Source: Erwinia pyri
GTDB lineage: Bacteria > Pseudomonadota > Gammaproteobacteria > Enterobacterales > Enterobacteriaceae
Direction of reading: 5' to 3'
DNA length: 64,000 nucleotides
Assembly (NCBI RefSeq): GCF_030758455.1
Contig: NZ_CP132353.1
Coordinates: forward strand, 4,459,023-4,523,022
Shown piece by piece: positions 61,110 to 64,000 of the stretch. Both the position numbers and the translations under genes were made by a program. Within the stretch, counting starts at the first letter, position 1. Each line of letters begins with the position of its first letter. The notes beneath the pieces are model-generated. The model saw nothing but the letters and a program-made list of their open reading frames with translations, made no database searches and was not told the DNA's origin.

Positions 61110-62753
61110 TTACGCTTTCTTCTTGTCGCGGCTGTGTAAGCCACGCTTTTCCAGGCCGCGATAGATCAGCTGCTGCTGGATAATGGTGACCAGGTTACTG
61201 ACGATGTAGTACAGCACCAGGCCTGAAGGGAACCACAGGAAGAACACGGTAAAGATAACCGGCATAAAGGTCATGATCTTCTGCTGCATCGGGTCGGTCA
61301 CGGTGGTTGGCGACATCTTCTGAATGAAGAACATCGTCACGCCCATCAGGATCGGCAGGATGTAGTAGGGGTCTTGCGCAGAAAGGTCATGGATCCAGAG
61401 GGCAAACGGCGCATGGCGCAGCTCAATCGAACCCATCAGCATGTAATAGAGCGCCAGGAAGATAGGCATCTGGATAACTAATGGCAGACAGCCGCCCAGC
61501 GGGTTCACTTTCTCCGCTTTATAGAGCGCCATCATCTCCTGACTCATGCGCTGCTTATCATCACCCATACGCTCACGCATCGCCTGAATCTTCGGCTGCA
61601 GCATGCGCATTTTTGCCATGGAGGTGTACTGCGCCTTGGTCAGCGGGTACATGATGCCACGCACAATAAAGGTGATAACGATAATCGAGAAGCCCCAGTT
61701 ACCGATAAAGCTGTGCAGGAATTTCAGCAGTTTGAACAGCGGCTGCGAGATAAACCACAACCAGCCATAATCCACCGTCAGGTCGAGATGCGGCGCGATA
61801 GCGGCCATCTTGTCCTGAATTTCCGGGCCTACCCACAGGGTGGCGGCCAGGTTTTGCTGCGAACCAGGCGCGATGGAAACCGGTGAGGATTTGTAGCCGA
61901 CAGCGGCAATACCGTTACCCAGATTACTGGTGTAAAGCGTATTGGTCCCGTTGGTACGCGGCACCCAGGCCGTAGCGAAATACTGCTGAAGCATCGCCAC
62001 CCAACCATTGTTGGTGGTGGTGCTCAGGTTTTCGTTATCGCTGATTTTATCGAATTTGTACTTCTCGTAGTTGGTCTCACTGCTGGAGTAAGCGGCACCA
62101 CGGAAAGTATGCAACGCAAAATTGTTGCTGCCGGTATCACGATGTTTAGGCAGGTCGATGGTCTGCTTCAGCTGACCAAACATCGCCACTTCCAGCGGCT
62201 GCTGGGTGGTGTTGTTGATCTGGTAATCCACGTTGATGGCAAACTCACCGCGCTTCAGGACGAAGGTTTTGGTGTAGGTTACGCCGTTCTCAGCGGTGTA
62301 GGTCATCGGGATACGCAGTTCGCTCTGACCATCCGCCATCTCAAAGCTATCCTGAGTGGTGGTGAACAGAGGACGCGCGCCGTTAGCCGGATTGTCCGGG
62401 CCGTTACGACCGGTCAGACCGCTTTGCGCCTGATACAGAAAACCTGGGGTAGTTTCCAGCAGCTGGAATGGCTGTGAAGAACCCAGTTTGTCCGGGTAAG
62501 TCAGCAGCTGGGCCTGTTCAATATCGCCACCACGGGTGTTGATATGTAAAGACAGGACATCAGTCTTAACGGTGATCGTTTTGCCCTGGCCGCTGGCAGG
62601 GACACCCTGGTTTGCGGCATCACCGGTTGCTGTCGTGTTTTGCGTGGTCTGCGTCTGCACAGGCTGCGGAGCATGGTCCGTCTGCCAGGCTTGCCAGATC
62701 ATAAAAGACACGAACAGAAAAGCGATGAGAAAAAGATTGCGTTGCGAATCCAT
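61110..62753 (-). CDS. yidC: membrane protein insertase YidC
   Basis: Inserts and folds inner-membrane proteins, alone (for example Fo subunit c, encoded by atpE in this window) or with SecYEG. At 547 residues it is of the gammaproteobacterial type: first membrane helix (about 6-24), a large periplasmic P1 domain (about 25-340), then the conserved five-helix core with the hydrophilic-groove arginine ([16 protein letters not shown], near 365) and a basic C-terminal tail ([12 protein letters not shown]). Confidence 0.98.
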   Translation of the reverse strand: MDSQRNLFLIAFLFVSFMIWQAWQTDHAPQPVQTQTTQNTTATGDAANQGVPASGQGKTITVKTDVLSLHINTRGGDIEQAQLLTYPDKLGSSQPFQLLETTPGFLYQAQSGLTGRNGPDNPANGARPLFTTTQDSFEMADGQSELRIPMTYTAENGVTYTKTFVLKRGEFAINVDYQINNTTQQPLEVAMFGQLKQTIDLPKHRDTGSNNFALHTFRGAAYSSSETNYEKYKFDKISDNENLSTTTNNGWVAMLQQYFATAWVPRTNGTNTLYTSNLGNGIAAVGYKSSPVSIAPGSQQNLAATLWVGPEIQDKMAAIAPHLDLTVDYGWLWFISQPLFKLLKFLHSFIGNWGFSIIVITFIVRGIMYPLTKAQYTSMAKMRMLQPKIQAMRERMGDDKQRMSQEMMALYKAEKVNPLGGCLPLVIQMPIFLALYYMLMGSIELRHAPFALWIHDLSAQDPYYILPILMGVTMFFIQKMSPTTVTDPMQQKIMTFMPVIFTVFFLWFPSGLVLYYIVSNLVTIIQQQLIYRGLEKRGLHSRDKKKA

Positions 62754-62771
62754 CGTTAATGTTCTCTGGTA

Positions 62772-63014
62772 TCAATGGTTATGTGGCGGCACCGGATCGT
62801 CGCCACCCGGGTTCAAGGGGTGGCATTTTAATACGCGTTTCAGCGTCAACCAACTGCCTTTTACCACCCCAAACCTGCGCAATGCCTCAATTCCATATTG
62901 AGAACAGGTGGGGTGGAAACGACAGTGGGGGCCTAGTAGCGGGCTTATCGCGCGTTGGTACACGCGAATGGCCGCTATCAGGAGCCGCGAGCCAGGCGAC
63001 AGTGACGACGCCAT
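62772..63014 (-). CDS. yidD: membrane protein insertion efficiency factor YidD
   Basis: An 80-residue small membrane-associated protein with the conserved core [15 protein letters not shown] and the cysteine-rich CSQYG segment. It lies between rnpA and yidC and in E. coli improves YidC-dependent insertion. Its start lies inside rnpA (37-bp overlap), the usual enterobacterial arrangement. The C-terminus is 5 residues shorter than in E. coli. Confidence 0.95.
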   Translation of the reverse strand: MASSLSPGSRLLIAAIRVYQRAISPLLGPHCRFHPTCSQYGIEALRRFGVVKGSWLTLKRVLKCHPLNPGGDDPVPPHNH

Positions 63015-63337
63015 AGTTTCTCCAACGCTTCCGTCAGCGCACGGTTATCCAGGTCAGCCACGCCTTTTTTCGCCACGATCACAAAATCCATTGCTGGAAG
63101 TTCATGCTGACGCAGGCGAAAACTCTCGCGGGTCAATCTCTTGATCCGGTTGCGTTCATGCGCGCGTTTGACGTGTTTTTTAGCGACGGTAAGACCGATG
63201 CGGGGATGCCCCAGCGAGTTCAGGCGGCCGAGAATAGTAATTTGCGGCGTGCCAGCTCTTTGTGGCTGCTGGAAGACGAAAGTGAAATGAGTGGGAGTTA
63301 ACAAACGTAACTCCCTGGGAAATGCGAGCTTAACCAC
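62978..63337 (-). CDS. rnpA: ribonuclease P protein component
   Basis: A 119-residue basic protein subunit of RNase P, which matures tRNA 5' ends with M1 RNA. It matches E. coli RnpA nearly residue for residue, including the RNR signature [14 protein letters not shown] (about 60-73). The start is GTG at 63337, conserved in E. coli. It overlaps yidD and lies 17 bp after rpmH. Confidence 0.98.
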   Translation of the reverse strand: MVKLAFPRELRLLTPTHFTFVFQQPQRAGTPQITILGRLNSLGHPRIGLTVAKKHVKRAHERNRIKRLTRESFRLRQHELPAMDFVIVAKKGVADLDNRALTEALEKLWRRHCRLARGS

Positions 63338-63354
63338 TCAGCGGTTAGCTTTTA

Positions 63355-63507
<153 letters not shown>

Positions 63508-63595
63508 CTAAACTTGGAAAATTTTCACTTGGTGACGCGTTTTGATGGTCAGAAAACCGACCGACGCCTCAGTGTGTCTTTAATAAAGAGGCGGG

Positions 63596-63624
63596 ATTGT
63601 AATAATTGTACAGTCCGGAGTCAA
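63596..63624 (-). promoter_or_regulatory. rpmH promoter
   Basis: Minus strand: -35 TTGACT (63624-63619), 17-bp spacer, -10 TACAAT (63601-63596). Near-consensus and about 100 bp before rpmH, matching the position of the main E. coli rpmH promoter. Confidence 0.82.
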
Positions 63625-63864
63625 TTTACTTCGCGTTAAAAAGCCGCGCCTGGATATCCCATTCGACCGCAAAACCAGCCGGTTTGGGCCAGAGCGCAAT
63701 ACGCCGGGGCAAGAATTATACGGCGTCTGGAATAAAGCGCAAGGATCGGCCAGGATCTTCTTGCGATCCTCTTGCATTACGTTTGCGATAATAACGTGAC
63801 GGCACCTTTAAAATTCGAGGAAAGCAGACGATCCTGAATGCCTTTTATGGCCGAAAGCCTACAC

Positions 63865-63894
63865 TTATCCCCGCGAGTCTGGGCCTGTGGATAA
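63865..63894. promoter_or_regulatory. DnaA boxes upstream of dnaA
   Basis: A perfect DnaA box (TGTGGATAA, 63886-63894) and a weaker TTATCCCCG (63865-63873) lie between rpmH and the dnaA promoter, the site of dnaA autoregulation in E. coli. The rest of 63625-63864 shows no gene. Confidence 0.8.
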
Positions 63895-63943
63895 ATTGGA
63901 ACAAAACTGTGTAGAAAGTGAAGATCTCTGCTTCGCTTTACGC

Positions 63944-63949
63944 TATGAT
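63944..63949 (+). promoter_or_regulatory. dnaA promoter (p2-like) -10 element
   Basis: CTATGATCCG around TATGAT at 63944-63949, preceded by GAAGATCTCTGC, aligns as recalled with the E. coli dnaA p2 promoter, including its GATC sites for Dam/SeqA control. The dnaA coding sequence must start to the right of the window. Confidence 0.7.
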
Positions 63950-64000
63950 CCGCCCTTCCGTTTGCGATCCTCCGGGTCGATCAGTGGCGGGATAACCGCG

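Overview
The window is chromosomal DNA from a gammaproteobacterium of the order Enterobacterales, most likely Erwiniaceae or a close relative. Nearly every protein aligns, by recall, over its full length with an Escherichia coli K-12 counterpart. The oriC-proximal gene order is enterobacterial, while ovoA (characterised in Erwinia) and a bud operon point away from E. coli itself. The species cannot be fixed from the sequence alone.

Layout. 0.3-7.2 kb: engB, Spot 42 RNA (spf), polA, dsbA, srkA, yihD and mobA. 7.3-12.7 kb: one complete rRNA operon on the minus strand (16S, tRNA-Glu(TTC), 23S, 5S) with promoters P1 and P2, two boxA elements and a terminator. 12.9-20.2 kb: hsrA and the ribose operon rbsDACBKR with two RbsR-type operators. 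20.3-27.2 kb: an accessory block absent from this place in E. coli, comprising budABC with budR (pyruvate to acetoin/2,3-butanediol) and ygiW-qseBC. 27.2-32.3 kb: kup, ravA and viaA. 32.4-34.6 kb: ovoA, an ovothiol synthase, where E. coli has asnA. 34.7-38.9 kb: asnC, mioC, oriC, mnmG and rsmG. 39.6-46.8 kb: the F1Fo ATP synthase operon atpIBEFHAGDC. 46.9-55.0 kb: glmU, glmS and the Pho-regulated pstSCAB-phoU. 55.1-59.4 kb: an MFS transporter, yieH, adeP and yieE. 59.7-63.5 kb: mnmE, yidC, yidD, rnpA and rpmH. The right edge holds the dnaA promoter region; dnaA itself lies outside.

The origin is well defined at about 35.95-36.20 kb, with two perfect DnaA boxes, a near-consensus box, three AT-rich 13-mers and ten GATC sites. 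Large highly expressed units (rrn to the left, atp to the right) run away from it, co-directional with replication.

Most of the window is conserved housekeeping DNA, and I did not find a clearly new system. The points most worth a second look are: the rrn operon, whose flanks correspond to two different E. coli rrn loci (rrnC upstream, rrnA downstream); ovoA in place of asnA; the bud + ygiW-qseBC block between rbs and kup; an 84-nt imperfect palindrome between asnC and mioC; a YieE phosphopantetheinyl transferase that has lost its signature aspartate; and several intrinsic terminators inside units usually regarded as operons (rbsB/rbsK, mnmG/rsmG, yidC/mnmE).
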